The position numbers and the translations under genes were made by a program. A stretch of DNA of 64,000 bases, taken from Paramacrobiotus metropolitanus. Its lineage: Eukaryota; Tardigrada; Eutardigrada; Parachela; Macrobiotidae. The stretch spans positions 682,001-746,000 of the forward strand of contig NW_026570258.1 in NCBI RefSeq assembly GCF_019649055.1, in the 5' to 3' direction. The notes under the pieces were generated by a model, which searched no databases, was not told the DNA's origin, and worked only from the letters and a program-made list of their open reading frames with translations. Below, piece by piece: positions 12,001 through 24,275 of this stretch. Each line of letters opens with the position of its first letter. Within the stretch, counting starts at the first letter, position 1.

Positions 12001-12660
12001 TTCTGTTTCTGCTTTTCCGCTTTCACTACACACAACAACACTGAAGTGTTTTCCGGAGGAATGTTTCAGCGGCTGAAATAATGCACGCTATTACGCAATG
12101 TAGTTAAATACATTGAAAATGCTGTCTTTTTCTGGTAGGCTAAATTTTTGTGTAAGTGAATCGTAGAAATGTCGGTTGAAGTTGGGTTTTGGATGCATGT
12201 ACTGTACATCGTTAAAAGCTTTGTTAGAACCACTCATTTGTGTGCAGCTGAATATGGAGTCTTCAGGGCTATGTGCCTTTTATAGCAAAGTTTCAAGAAG
12301 ATGGGGTAACAGCCAGACTTTTGGTACACAGCAATGCATTTAAACTTTTCGCCCATTTTAGTACGCCATATCTGGGTAACGGGATGTTGCGCGCGCAAAC
12401 GGTTTTCAGAACACTGCAAACAAATCATTCAGCTTTTGAATGACATAAAGTATTACAAAAAAAAGTGATTCGGAGCGCGCGAAAGTGAAGTTTTAGTGTA
12501 TGTATCTTATTTTTGACGCTATGTACCGGGCCATTGTCCTTAAGAGACCAGTCTATCAACGGCAAGGAACCATTGTCTGCAAAGCGATTCCATATTCTTA
12601 CTACTAAACAACGGTTTAATATATGTTGTTTTGCACCTCAGACGAATCTAAAAAGGAAAG
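9060..12660. other. Gene-poor interval; nothing supported
   Basis: About 3.6 kb of AT-rich DNA. ORFs of 60-90 codons (for example 9074, 9707, 11219) lack signal peptides, domains, paralogues in the window or splice-supported extension. No RNA gene or repeat family was recognised. Confidence 0.5.
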
Positions 12661-12661
12661 T

Positions 12662-13560
12662 TATTACTCGAAATGTGATAACTCAGGCAGGCATTAACTG
12701 AGCTGACACTTCATACGGCCCACGCCACATTTTGGTCAACAATTTCCGTTAGGCTTTTTGGCCTGACATCCGACGAAGTACAAAAATAACCTAATAGCGC
12801 TCCAACGTAAACGGCGTTTCTTACAACCATTATGAGTATAAATCCTGAGAACGCCTTATCGATCTGTCTGGTACGAATAAGCAGTTGGCGATATTCTCGT
12901 TCCCCATGGTCGAGAACGGTATTCGCTCGCTTCTCCGCTTCTGATCGTGTTTCCTTAACTAATCGGTCGATTTCATTGGTTACAGTGCGCATTGATCCAT
13001 CAACAAAATAGCGGCTAGTGAAATATTTTGCGGGAAAATTTCGCAGCTCGCTGACAAACCTACCGCGAACACAGCATACATGCATATGACATATAGCGGC
13101 ATTTGGAATTGAGAATTGTTCTTTATCATCATTCGAAGCATGTTGTTAAAGACTGTAAAAGCAAAAGCCGTTATATAAACAATGCATCATATAATCAGCA
13201 TGTGCTGCTTGTTTTCATAAAACTGAGTCCTTCCCTGTTCAATCAAGATGTTGAACAGCTTGCGTACGCTAGAAGCGTTACAGTTGAAGCTAAGTATGAC
13301 AAGAACGCCTGCAGATATAGCAGCAACACAAAGGTTATCCGGAATAACGTGAAAAAATTTCGATGTTTTCAAGGCGTGGTTATCGATGTACGAGCCATTA
13401 TAAGCGTAAATGGTGCTGACAGTGGACGACAACGGCAGAAGCGACATAATAACGCCCAGATGGTCAGCAGAATACGGGTGGCCGTGTCGTATTTGTGACC
13501 ACGGGGATGCAGTAACGGATAAGGGAAGAGCACCATGACATATGTAGCCGGCGATAGGCT
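12662..13560 (-). pseudogene. Decayed chemoreceptor-like copy (exon 1 remnant)
   Basis: The minus strand carries most of exon 1 of the 7TM family in at least three frames. These are the FPYPLLHP region near 13540; LPLSSTVSTIYAYNGSYIDN to about 13190; and, from 13013 down to 12711, TVTNEIDRL...IDKAFSGFILIMV...VDQNVAWAV. A premature TGA at 12711 replaces the Cys codon found in copy 1. The piece between TM3 and TM4 is disrupted, and exons 2 and 3 are not found downstream. It lies between the two intact copies on the same strand, so it is a dead tandem duplicate. Confidence 0.85.
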
Positions 13561-13619
13561 TGCTATCGTGTTCCCAGTTTTAAAATATTCGCTGTGAGAA
13601 TCGCTGACGTGCACTGTTA

Positions 13620-15270
13620 CAAGCGATCACGATAATGCCAGCATACCGATAAGGTGCACATGTACCATGTTAAAGTAATCATTGTGACGATCAGAGAAAA
13701 AGTTCAAAGACAGCGGCTTGAGACCTGTCACGAGTCCGCCCAGCTTAAATTATGCTTTTCTCGCAGACAGCGGGAAAAAATTAAACAAAATGCGTTCAAG
13801 GTACTTATTAAAAAAGCGGAAACCAGGTCGTGTAACTGTTTTTGGCTGTTCTGACCAGCTTGGAATCCAGTCACATTGTTTTCTGGGTCTAGTTTGGGTT
13901 CATCAGCACGTTTCGGATTCTTCGTACGGAACGATTAGGCACCTGATTCACTGGGCCTATGTTTCCCCGATTGAGCTTATTGCAGTCATATTTGCAATGG
14001 AAAATGGAAATACGCTTACAATGGTCCTTAAGTGGAATTGATAATTACCTGGTATTACGGTAACTGCTTTGAGAGGTTCAAGTATCTAGGTTAAAAGAAC
14101 GATGTAGGTATTACAAATCCTGAAAGATTCAATCCAATCAGCCTCCAAAGTTCAGCTCAGTTAAGTTTCGTAATTGTGGTTAAATGTCTAAAACGAGCCC
14201 AATCATGCTTCTATGACTGTTTCTGTAAAAATGCGGTGTGTTGATTTGTAGCCGCGTGTTTTGTTTTGCAGTACGTAGATCAAAAGTTATTTTTCAACAT
14301 CTCCCACAACTAGTGTAGCAATGGCTGCCAGATGTTTAGGTGGAACGGTCACGAAAGCGCTGCTATCTGTACTTTCGCTGCTTTAACGGCACTGTACAGT
14401 CTGTATGTATTTACCATCCGGTATACAACTCGCTCGTATACCTCCTACTATATTTTCAACATTCACTGAAATGCGCTAACTGCTCTCGTAATGTCGGTCA
14501 AGCGATCGTCGAACCAGCAGAAAACCGTGGCAGTCATAATAAATTTTTAAATCGCGTCATGCATTTACCGCTGTAATCGCTTTGCAGGTGCAAATTACGA
14601 GCAATGGCTACGTAGGTATATTACTGCATATTTTCGTAGTCGCCTTGAGCCTGAGTTTTTATAATTCGTGCATATTCCAAAATTCTTCGTGTTATACAGT
14701 ATTCCTCCGTCAGCGTGTTTGATTCGCACAAATTAAAGTTCTTACTATACTGCCTCTTCCTGCTACACAGTTATAATTCCGGCAGTAGTTTGTTAAATAA
14801 CAACAACGGTTGTCCAAGTACTGGTACACACTAATTAAGAGCACATTGATGTAAAGCGTAGCGCTGTTCAGTAGATGTTCGCTGCTAGTTCAGAGTCACA
14901 CCAAATTCAGGTCAGTGATGTTTTTTGAGCATTTAATGCATTTCCAGCATGCACACCTTAGAAGCGGTTATTTAGCGGATGAACGATGAGCTTATATCGT
15001 ATCATTCACCTAGTTCTGCCAGTTTCCGGCATTGGAAAGTACAGAGTACGCAGACAGTATTACAACTGCACATATGTTCAAGCTGGTAAATACTACAAAA
15101 AAAGATTTCCTTGGGGCGTTTCCGCGGTGATCGCACTGTAGACTGCTAGGAAATAGCATCTGCACGAAGTTGTAAGGCATATCTTCTTTCTCTTCTGTTG
15201 TCCGTGGTGACACACTGCCATTGTTTCACAGCATACGCGTGCAGCGGAAGATTTGCGTTTTTTTTGCTGC
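13620..15270. other. No gene seen
   Basis: AT-rich intergenic DNA with only short ORFs (for example 13718 and 14340) lacking protein features. Confidence 0.5.
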
Positions 15271-15278
15271 AGTTAAAA

Positions 15279-16042
15279 ATGCCGCACCTAACTTTTACGA
15301 TTTTAGGATTCGCATTCCTTATTACGGCCTGTCACTTGACAACGGGTCAGACTAATCAGTATACAAGCACTGGAAGCCCGACAGGTAGTATTATTGTAAA
15401 TTCATGTTATAAACCGCAAGTGCAAATCGCTTCGAAATAACTACGTATTATCAAAAATTAATTATTTCGCAGAAATGATCAAAGTCAACTCCAGTATTAA
15501 TATCGTAATGCCTTCGTTAAAAAAAATTTACAGAGTTTAGATTAAAAGTACAAGCTAACCCTAAACCCTTTACTCCCTATTTACCGAGAACGCACTGCCC
15601 GTTTTACACGTTGCCCTTGTGACCGTGTTAATCCGCTGTTGTACTCGTAGTGCCACCGGTAACATGTGCACCTGGAATACCCATCTGCCTGCCGCTGATC
15701 GATCCCTGTGATCCGCGCGCTAACAACACCTGCCCCAACTTCCCCAACGCCCAGTGCCGATCCAGCTTATGCGGCGGCTGTTTCGCCCTGTGGTATGTCA
15801 ACGGACAGGATGTTACGCAGCAGTGCCGTGGTAACGCCACCATCACCACCAATGCGCCACCAACAGGATGTCCGCCGGAGAACAATTGTCCCATGGGTGT
15901 GCCAGGAGTGCAGTGTTTTGTGGAGCCCTGTGCCGGGAAAACGTGCCCGAAGAATGCGTACGCGAAATGCTGCAATAACTACTGCGGAGGGTGCAATGCG
16001 TATTTCTATGCCAATGGGGTTAATGTTACCGGATCTTGTTAG
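15279..16042 (+). CDS. Small secreted Cys-rich protein with two GGC/NG-VT repeats, 2 exons
   Basis: Exon 1 (15279-15384) encodes a signal peptide (MPHLTFTILGFAFLITACHL) and ends CCGACAG|GTAGTA. Exon 2 (15651-16042) follows CTCGTAG and keeps phase 1, giving 165 aa. The mature part has two repeats of about 45 residues with the pattern C..CP..(P/Y)AxCxxxxCGGCxAxxYxNGxxVTxxC. Repeat 1 contains LCGGCFALWYVNGQDVT and repeat 2 contains YCGGCNAYFYANGVNVT. Similar Cys-rich repeats occur in secreted proteins of many invertebrates, with no assigned biochemical role. It is extracellular and probably disulfide-bonded. No operon-like context is evident. Confidence 0.75.
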
Positions 16043-16059
16043 AAATGCCACTGACTCAG

Positions 16060-16620
16060 GTCGAGGAAAGTATCCGTTAAACTCGATAAATCACTGTTGA
16101 ATTACTCCTTAAATACGTTTTTTTAAAACTGCTGCTGTCAGTACAGTCTGTACTTACTACTTACCTAGTAGTCGTTGGTTAGTTTTTTGGAACTACAGTC
16201 ATTATCTGTACATGTGTGCGTGTCTCTCATACAATAGTTCTACTGAAAAATAAATGTTTATAAAGGTCTCACCTGCAGAAAATTTACCGGTACCAAGAAA
16301 TACCGAAAAATTAATGTTTAAAAAGGTTTCACCGGCCTAAATGCGCTAGCGTTTTTCCGCCTTTGCTATCCAGTACCCATGCAATCGTCTGTCGAAAGAC
16401 CGTGAGTAAGGCGTTTTGCAAACTGTTACCAAAACATGTTTTATTCCACAGTATACATAATAAGCATAGTGAATTTGATTACGGAAATACTCTACGCAAA
16501 GTTGCGTCTGTCGTCTGATGTGCCGTACTGCGCGTTGTTGAAAGTAGCAGAACTTTGACTAGAAATCACGTAGCAAGTTCGGGTATGGTACACTGTTATT
16601 ATTGTAGATGTCGAGCATAG
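16060..16620. other. No gene seen; short tandem duplication
   Basis: 16243-16272 (GAAAAATAAATGTTTATAAAGG and following) recurs in diverged form at about 16307-16335, a tandem duplication with a period of about 63 bp. Nothing else is recognised. Confidence 0.5.
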
Positions 16621-16621
16621 C

Positions 16622-18363
16622 TTATGCTGGTGTAATTGAGTCTAATGACAAATTTCCTGTGGGTAGACAGTGTCCCAGTTGTGATGCCAGTACGGCGAAT
16701 TCCAGTTTAGAAACCAGGGTCTGCATATCCATTTTTGTATCATGAGTCTGATAGATGAGTATTCCATATCCCAGTAGAATTCCAGCGAGCTACAATGTTT
16801 GCACGATCGATTTACATGTGAATGTGTGGAGAATGACCTGAGTAAGAGAACTACCGTGGGAATCAGTTGCCTGTCGACCCTTAGAAATCCTCCAATCGTT
16901 ATAACAGCATCGTGACTCGTACAAAGTGTGTAAAGCTCGTCGAATCTATGCTGCTGCGGTCCTTTAAGAAAGTGTGTCCCGGCGTTAAAAAGCGCGTTTC
17001 GTAGTATATCAACCTGTTCAACGAGAAGAACAGCACAAGTTGTATCCCAAAAGCTACCAAAACTGTGCAACTGCTTCAATGAAGGGCATTTTTTTGTCAG
17101 CCACATATCAAACAGAAAGCACAATCAAACAATTTTGTGCTCATACGAAGCGTATGCATTTGAGAACAAGCCCGGCGCATGTGGCGGGAAAAACGGTTTT
17201 TACTGTGAAAACTAAAATTATCGGTTTTGTCGCTTGTGACGGGAGTTGGCACTGGCTCTCACATTAAAATTTTGATCAATTTGGTTTATTGGCACGAGTG
17301 ACCGCCAGAACGAAAGTAACTATTGCATTCGTATTTATTTTATTTAGTTGTAATAGCTTCTAGACGAAGGGCCTACCTGGTTATGACATGAGATGCAAAT
17401 GTGATGCTGTATACATGCACTAACTAAGCTAACGCTGGACGCTGCCCACACCACGCTTTGATCAACAATTTCCGTGACACTTTTCTGTCCGGCATCCAAT
17501 GACGTGAAAAAGTATCCCAAAAGCGCTGCGGCATAAATGGCATTTTTCACAAACATAAGTAGCATAAACCCAGAGAAAGCCTTATCGATTTTTGTCATGT
17601 CCATCAACAGCCGGCGATATTCCCGTTCCACGTTATCGAGAACTGAATCTGCTCGTTTTTCCGCTTCCGGGCGCTCTTGAGTAATCAGTTTGTCAACATC
17701 ATTGGTTAAGATGAGCAATGTGCAGCGAATATTGAGAACAGCAGCTAAGAGAATATTCTGCGGAATAATTTCGCAGCTCGCTGATAAAGCAGTTGAGAGC
17801 GCAACATATGCGCATACGGCATACAGCGGCATCTGAAAACTATCAGTGTGAAACAAGCCCATTCTGGATGTCCAGGTAGCGTTTTCAGGATCGTTTTTCA
17901 TGATCGTTAAAAACATGTTATTATAGATGATAAACGCGAAAGCCGCTATGTAACCGAAACTCCAAATAAACAGCACGAAGTGACTCCTTCCATTTGACTG
18001 AGTTGTTCCATATACAACCAATGCGTTGTACAACTTGCGTACGTTGGGTGCGTTGCTGTTAAGCGTAAGCATAACAAGAAATGCCTGCAGATAGAGCAAC
18101 AGCATAAATGTTATCCGGATCAGTGTGAAGAACTCCAAAGTTTTCAGAGCACGGTTATCGATATACGAATTTACATAGGCATAGAATGTACTGACACTTA
18201 ACGACAGCGGCAGAAAAGATAGACTAACGGACCAGACGATCAGCGGGATACTGGTGGTCGTGTTGCGCTTGCGGTTGACGTTGGCCGGCGATAACGGGTA
18301 AGGAAATAGACCTAAGAGTTGTAGCAAACGGAAAAGAAATGGGAAGTCCCATGGTTTAGCCAT
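16622..18363 (-). CDS. Insect-chemoreceptor-like (gustatory receptor family) 7TM protein, 3 exons, copy 3
   Basis: Exons 18363-17377, 17013-16855 and 16789-16622 have exactly the lengths of copy 1 (987, 159 and 168 nt; 437 aa), again with phase-0 introns (CAG|GTAGGC, AACAG|GTT; ACG|GTAGTT, TTGTAG|CTC). Exon 1 starts MAKPWDFPFLFRLLQLLG and encodes six TM segments. Exon 2 ends GGFLRVDRQLIPT and exon 3 encodes LAGILLGYGILIYQTHDTK. Sequence is strongly conserved with copy 1 in the TM5-TM7 region (IDKAFSGFML, TEIVDQ) and less so in TM1-TM2 and the loops. No in-frame stops are present. It is probably a functional chemosensory channel subunit; ligand unknown. Confidence 0.75.
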
Positions 18364-18817
18364 GGTTGCTTTTCAGCTTTTTGAGCGATACCAGCACGAT
18401 CAAAAACATCAGACCTAACAAAAATCGAAAAATAGACGAAGTCGGTGCAGCTTGAATGTGACACCAGCATGTGTGCTCACTGTTTACGATCAGTAGTGTC
18501 CGCTGAGAACATTTAGTGACGCTGCACAATTGTCAATCGATCACAATTATGCAAACATATCAATGCACGCATGCATCAAATCAAGCATGTAGAAATTATG
18601 ACGATGAAGGCACAACCTCAACCCGGGCTTTAATTCAACACCCGTGGCTCGGGACTTTGTTTGTTCACGTACTCATGATCACGTTCAGCTCACACTTGCT
18701 GAACAAACAGTAGGAATGAATCATACGCATTGCAGTTATTAATCTTCCAGCGATGTTTCGAATTGTTAGACTAAATGTGAAATAATTTATATCTCTTGGT
18801 TCCAAGATTAACGCTTC

Positions 18818-21212
18818 TCAACTCGGATTATCGATAAAAGTAACCTTTTCTTCTAAGTCAGCCTCTTTCTTGTCCATCGTGCCCTCCTGTCTGGTTACCG
18901 CGACTTTTGCCGAAGAAGCAGCCGCCACTGTCGGATCCCACGGCTGCTTCTCGGCCGAACCGAAAACCCAATAAATCACCGCTCCAAACAGATACATACC
19001 TGCTGCAATAAAGAAGACTATCTTCCAGTTCTGAATACTATGCCCGCCCGGCCCGTTGGTCAGCACACCAGCCACTAAGGGTGCTAGGATCCCTGTTGTC
19101 GTCCCGAACCCGTTACCCAGCCCGACCAAGACCCCGGCCAGCTCCGGCGACATATCGGCATAACCGAGAAAATACCCGGACGAGTTCAGACTCTGTACGC
19201 CCACCGTGACGACTAGTAGACTGACGGCCAGGGTACTGTCGCATCCGGCATACCCCACCCCGATTAGGGCGGCAGCGGTTAGGACAAATGACACGCCGGA
19301 GAAGGTGGAGCGCAGCAGACTGACGCTCATGATTTTGCGGGTCAGCAAGCAGTCGCCGAGTAGAACCACAAAGAACACTGAGATCCAGCGGACTAGGTAC
19401 GGGAGGGCGGAGAGGAGACCGTTCTTTTTGATGGAGTAGTGCTGGATGTTGCTGAGGTACGTGGGCAGGTTGGTGAGGATGGTGTAGTAGCCCCAGTTGT
19501 GGGCGAATTCCGCGACGAGGATGGCGTAGAAGGCGCCGGTGCGGAAGATACGTTTCCATGGGATGGGCAGCCGGCGGCGCTTGGGATTGGCATATTGGGA
19601 TTGACGGCGGCCGAGCGAGGTCAAAATGTATTGGCGCTCTTCGTGGGAGATCCGCGGGTGGACGCTCGGAGAGTCCCTAGCGAAAATTATCCATGGAACC
19701 TGCAGTGAAAAAATTATCACTTCCGCAATAATGTTTTAACGCTTAACTTATCAGAAGGAAAATAAACTGCTATTACCCGAAGTGACAGATGCATAATTTA
19801 AAACCTTATGGTGGGCCTGTGGTGGTTTTACACGCTGTTACGGCATACCGCGTTAACGAGCTGAAAAACTTTTTTTCCTTTGCTTTAAGTGAAGCTAAGG
19901 AAAGCTTTTTTAAACGCGACACTTCAGTCTACAGCATACTTAGAACTGCGCCGCATGCGTGCATATGTGTTGTGATACAGGTAAGAACATACAAGCCAGA
20001 GAATCTGAATTATGCCGAACGTGTAGAATATAGATTCCCATCCAAAGGCGGAGGTTAGTAGTCCGCTGACAAACATCCCGGCCACCGTGCCTAGCAGACT
20101 ACCACTGCCGGCACCGGATATTAGTCGGCCGCGCTCCAGCGGCGGACTCCATTCACTGGCCAGAAGCGTCATAGACGGTACGATGACTCCCTGTTACAAA
20201 GCGAAAAAATTTTTATCGTGATTTGAATACAGCCAAGTTTACCTACCGTGCAGACCAACACAGCCCAGCCTGGAGACTTGCGAGAACAGATAGCCGTAAT
20301 AAAAAGCCCCGTGCAGAATTCCTTGAGCGGTCGAGTCCCAGTCAAAGTAGCCAGCGCTTCCCGTACTACCCTACGAAGCCGGAGTTTTCAAGTCCGCAAA
20401 CCGGCCCCTCATGTAAAACTTAAAAGTAGTTCCGTTACTAACAATTTTAAACAAAATTTTGTCTATCACAAATTCACAGCAAATCTGGACATCCTTTTGG
20501 TTATATTCGTGTCACACACATACTGTAGCCGCTAGATGAAGTGGCTCCACAGAGTCTGGTATACGGGAAAATGCAAGCCCAATATACGCACATTGCTCCG
20601 TGCAGAATTGTTTTGGTTTCAAACAATTTTGACTCTGATGCTGACGTTCTACATGTTTTACTGAGTTTTATTATTTTTTAGCAAAGTACAATAATTATTG
20701 TAAGAGCATAATGTCAGAGCACTGACAGTTTTCAATTTATAAACCTGGTTTGTTGTGGTTTTGGGGTGCCGGCAGGCAACAGTTTATCGAAAAGCAAAGT
20801 GTGCGCCTCTCGGTGGGGGGAAGGCTCGTGCTCAATGCCCGGCCAGAGGCAGGCAGCGGTCGGATCTAACAGTGGAGCCACTTCATCTAGCGGCTACAGT
20901 ACCTATTTTATTAGAAAACATTTAGTCTTGATAGCATTAAAGAAGTTCACTTACCGGAAGGAGCTGCAGCTCGCTTCCGTTTGATGGAGGCGGCAGATTT
21001 TGCGGACAGGCTACATCCGTATACTGAAGGGTGATGTTGAGCGCAATAGGTGGCTTAACCATGGCCACCATGGCGACGCTCAGACCGACCCGGGTCGCCT
21101 GTTTGCAGATACATCCGAAAAATAACAGTAGCATCAACAAGTGGCGCTGTCCTAGTCGACCGCTATGGTATTCCGTTCCACCCGTTACCGGTTCGGCGCT
21201 TATGATGGTCAT
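18818..21212 (-). pseudogene. SLC17-type (sialin/vesicular anion) MFS transporter with an internal deletion
   Basis: Exons on the minus strand: 21212-20955, 20370-20247, 20190-19993 and 19699-18818. Exon 1 holds TM1 (RHLLMLLLFFGC...TRVGLSVAMVAMV). Exon 2 holds FDWDSTAQGILHGAFYYGYL, as in SLC17 TM2. Exon 3 starts GVIVPSMTLLASEWSPPLER (TM4 entry). Exon 4 has FARDSPSVHP, ISHEERQYI and TMs 7-12. Family members have about 50 residues (TM2 end to TM3) between the last FSQ-like motif of exon 2 and GVIVPS; here only about 11 codons remain, and exon 2 ends in phase 1 while exon 3 needs phase 0. The protein is therefore broken unless the assembly is wrong. Intron 1 carries a MITE. Intact relatives move organic anions by H+ or Na+ coupling. 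Confidence 0.75.
20521..20901. mobile_element. MITE copy A (TIR ~28 bp, TA target-site duplication)
   Basis: The element starts CTGTAGCCGCTAGATGAAGT at 20523 and ends with the exact inverse at 20899, flanked by TA on both sides (20521-20522 and 20900-20901). It is about 377 bp with no transposase, and lies within intron 1 of the SLC17 gene. Copy B at 22263-22653 is almost identical, so insertion or duplication was recent. Confidence 0.9.
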
Positions 21213-21299
21213 GGTTATTCAACGGGCAGGAGATCAAGCAAAACACAAGAATATTCCAAATGTAATCCAGGAAGTACAGAGCCAGCCGTGAGGTACCCA

Positions 21300-22260
21300 G
21301 CAGTGACAGGCTGATGTATGTTACTTTACTGGAAACTCTGTTTGTAGGGACTATAAATTAAAGGACAGTCGAATTCCCCCGCGCATCTAGTGGCTGTCCA
21401 CTTATTAAACTAATTTGCGTTTGGCTCGGTGTTTGCCGCCGAAATCTGGTCTAACAAGGTACAATGCATAACATTTCTATATAACATTATGTCGGTCGAA
21501 TTTTGTTTGTTCTCTTATCGCAGCGATTCAGCAGACAATACTGCGCCATTTCTATTTTCGGATAATACCTCACCAACACAATGGGGAGATAACGATTCCG
21601 CATGAGTTATTCATTGCCTTCGTCGCGCTTTGCTAATACCGCTTATTGGGTGGTCTAATATGCATCCCCAATGCGGCATCTAAGACTTAATATGTACTCG
21701 TACTTGAATTAACGAAGATGCGGTACCTAACTGTCTAAGCCTGTATTAACCCTTAATGGGCTGAATTTGAAAAACTGATCCATCACAATTGAAAACGAAC
21801 TGTATACACCGCACAAACTCAGATTTTGCGTTTTGCCCTCGTGGTATGCTATGCCGACACCAGCAGCATACTTCTTTTTTTGCAAATTTTAAAAAAGGAT
21901 CGGTTTTGAAAAAAGAGATGTATCAAGATGATATAATAATTAGGCTTTGCCGGAAGGAAATAAGTCAAACTGCTAACCCACATGAATGGCACGGCGAGGT
22001 TTTAAAGCCAGCATGGTAAATACATTGGTGTTTTCTATAGCATAATGTGCGCTTCACTTCCCTGTGTGTAAAAGATCGAGCTGTACGTACGATTTTTACG
22101 TTGCATGTGGATTTACTTGAGCTGCTAATTTACTGGAGCTAGCCAGTCCAACTTGGTAATCAAAAGCATGCGTGTAAATTAGTTTCGTGGCTTGTCTGGA
22201 GAAATAATGCGGTAAATTTTTTATTAAACAATGCAGACTGAAATACGTAGTGGCAAATTT
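21300..22260. other. No gene seen
   Basis: Upstream of the SLC17 start codon. AT-rich, with no supported ORF, repeat or RNA gene. Confidence 0.45.
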
Positions 22261-22262
22261 AT

Positions 22263-22653
22263 TACTGTAGCCGCTAGATGAAGTGGCTCCACAGAGTCTG
22301 GTATACGGGAAAATGCAAGCCCAATATACGCACATTGCTCCGTGCAGAATTGTTTTGGTTTCAAACAATTTTGACTCTGATGCTGACGTTCTACATGTTT
22401 TACTGAGTTTTATTATTTTTTAGCAAAGTACAATAATTATTGTAAGAGCATAATGTCAGAGCACTGACAGTTTTCAATTTATAAACCTGGTTTGTTGTGG
22501 TTTTTGGGGTGCCCCTGGCAGGGGCAGGCAACAGTTTATCGAAAAGCAAAGTGTGCGCCTCTCGGTGGGGGGAAGGCTCGTGCTCAATGCCCGGCCAGAG
22601 GCAGGCAGCGGTCGGATCTAACAGTGGAGCCACTTCATCTAGCGGCTACAGTA
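22263..22653. mobile_element. MITE copy B (TIR ~28 bp, TA target-site duplication)
   Basis: Same orientation and sequence as copy A, with the same perfect terminal inverted repeats and TA flanks. It is about 10 bp longer because of an insertion near 22510 (CCCCTGGCAGGGG region). Confidence 0.9.
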
Positions 22654-22842
22654 CTAAACTGGCCTTAGCTATGTATGAAGCCTATGTAGAAAACTAGGGC
22701 TAATAGCAACTGAAAACGCCGAACATTAAATTTATTTCACAGAAGCGGCTTTCATCAAGGTGTACTGTGTCTGTATGTATCTGCAGTCATGGATATTGTA
22801 GCAAACGTTGTTTGCCTTTGCATGCTTGCTCAAGACTCAGTT

Positions 22843-23919
22843 TTACCACAAGTTCTTTATGGTTTTAAAAGAAGTCCAAAGGTTTCTGCTGTTTTTTTTT
22901 GCTGGAATAAGGCTGATGGCGCTCATTTCCCCTTTCTCTTTCGATTTGGCGGAATGCACATTCGGCACTAAAAATACCAACAAAACATTAATATTTGAAC
23001 ATAACCGAGTACTGACCGTCAGAGATAAAAACCACAGAAATACATACTTACAATACAAAACTGACTGTATGTAGTAAAGCATGCGTAATACTGTATTGAA
23101 TTTGGCGAAGGATAAAGCGGCGGACAAAAATGAAAACAGCGTGCTATAAGTTTTTTTGTTTTCAGATTTTATTGTACCCCGGTTTTATCAACGGCGTAAA
23201 AACTATTTTAAAACAGTGAAAATAACGAAAAATACTCGCCTTTCTGAACCCCGATGAATGGCCTGCGCCCCGATGAATGACTTCTGCGCCGGAATCTCTT
23301 CGGGGCGTCGGGATCCGTTTCGTGTTCTAAAAAGTGTCGTGGATGTAGATTTAGCGACCAAAACATAATGTTATGCATGGATGCACGTGACTTCCGATTT
23401 ACAAAATTTATTTTAAAATTGTTAAATGAATGAAACAATCGGTGTTGTATTAAGAAAGAAAGACATATGTTCCAGAATTTTATGTAGGGGTTTTTGTGAA
23501 ACGCAACAGACGAAATAAATGCGCATTGCGCATCAACAGTACATTCTTTTAAGGACTTTACTGCTCAGTTTATTGCCGTCTAAAGCGGTGCGTTAAACGG
23601 CAACAGCGTAAAATTAAACGACGCCAATACAAATTAAAGAAAAGTGCACTTTGGTGCAGTTTTTGTATTTTACACTAACACTTACCAGATTCGAAAATTT
23701 TCGGATTTTCGAGGTTCGCTAGCGCTGATGGTGAGTCATCCTCGACCGGCATGGCGCCCTAAAACAAAATGGCGGCACAATTAAGGAAACTTCCAAATCT
23801 CTTACATTTGTCGTCAAATTTGCTTGCAGTTATATTGCGCCTGCGTTCAGTGGATCTAATGCCCTTACCACAAAAGCCAGAATGGCAGCAAAAAGAAATA
23901 AGGTCACGAAAACGTTCGT
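22843..23919 (-). pseudogene. C-x11-C prepropeptide family locus L1, inactivated
   Basis: Exon 1 (23919-23869) aligns codon by codon with the 17-codon signal exon of the family (xNVFVTLFLFAAILAFV), but the start codon is ACG and no in-frame ATG lies upstream before a stop. Exon 2 (23758-23687, GAMPVEDDSPSALA...) is one base short, so its phase no longer matches. Exon 3 (from about 23328) still has ETDPD. A candidate last exon (about 22967-22843, VPNVHSAKSKEKGEMSAIS) has lost both Cys. An upstream block with a TATA box is still present at 24.0-24.27 kb. A dead family member. Confidence 0.75.
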
Positions 23920-23999
23920 ATTGCCGAATGTGAACAGAGAAAAAAACCTTTAAAGCAGAGAAATTGGCAAATATCGTTGAAATGATTGGTATGGAAATG

Positions 24000-24275
24000 T
24001 GGCTCAGTTGGTGCTATCAAATTGTTTTTATAGCAACCGTTGCTTCACTGAGCTTGTCCTGTTCATCGGTGTTTTAAAATTTGTGGCGGTTATTATGCTT
24101 ACTTTTTGCAATCTTCAAGGAAAATGGTTAACAGTTTTACAGGAATCAAAGCCTTTCCATGGAGTATTTAATGCAAGTACTAGTGTTTCCCCAACACCGG
24201 ATGGGCCAGCTTCAATACCGTAGAATGCACTTGAGAAGTGCACCGACAGCTAACGGGAACTTAAAGGCCTGGTGA
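24000..24275 (-). promoter_or_regulatory. Conserved upstream block and TATA box of locus L1
   Basis: The minus strand reads GTTGCTATAAAAACAA at about 24027-24042. Upstream of it are family-conserved words: CATAATAACCGCCACA at about 24080-24096, AAAGGCTTTGATTCC at about 24147, and GGCCCATCCGGTG at about 24195. Equivalent blocks lie before the other L loci. Confidence 0.65.
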
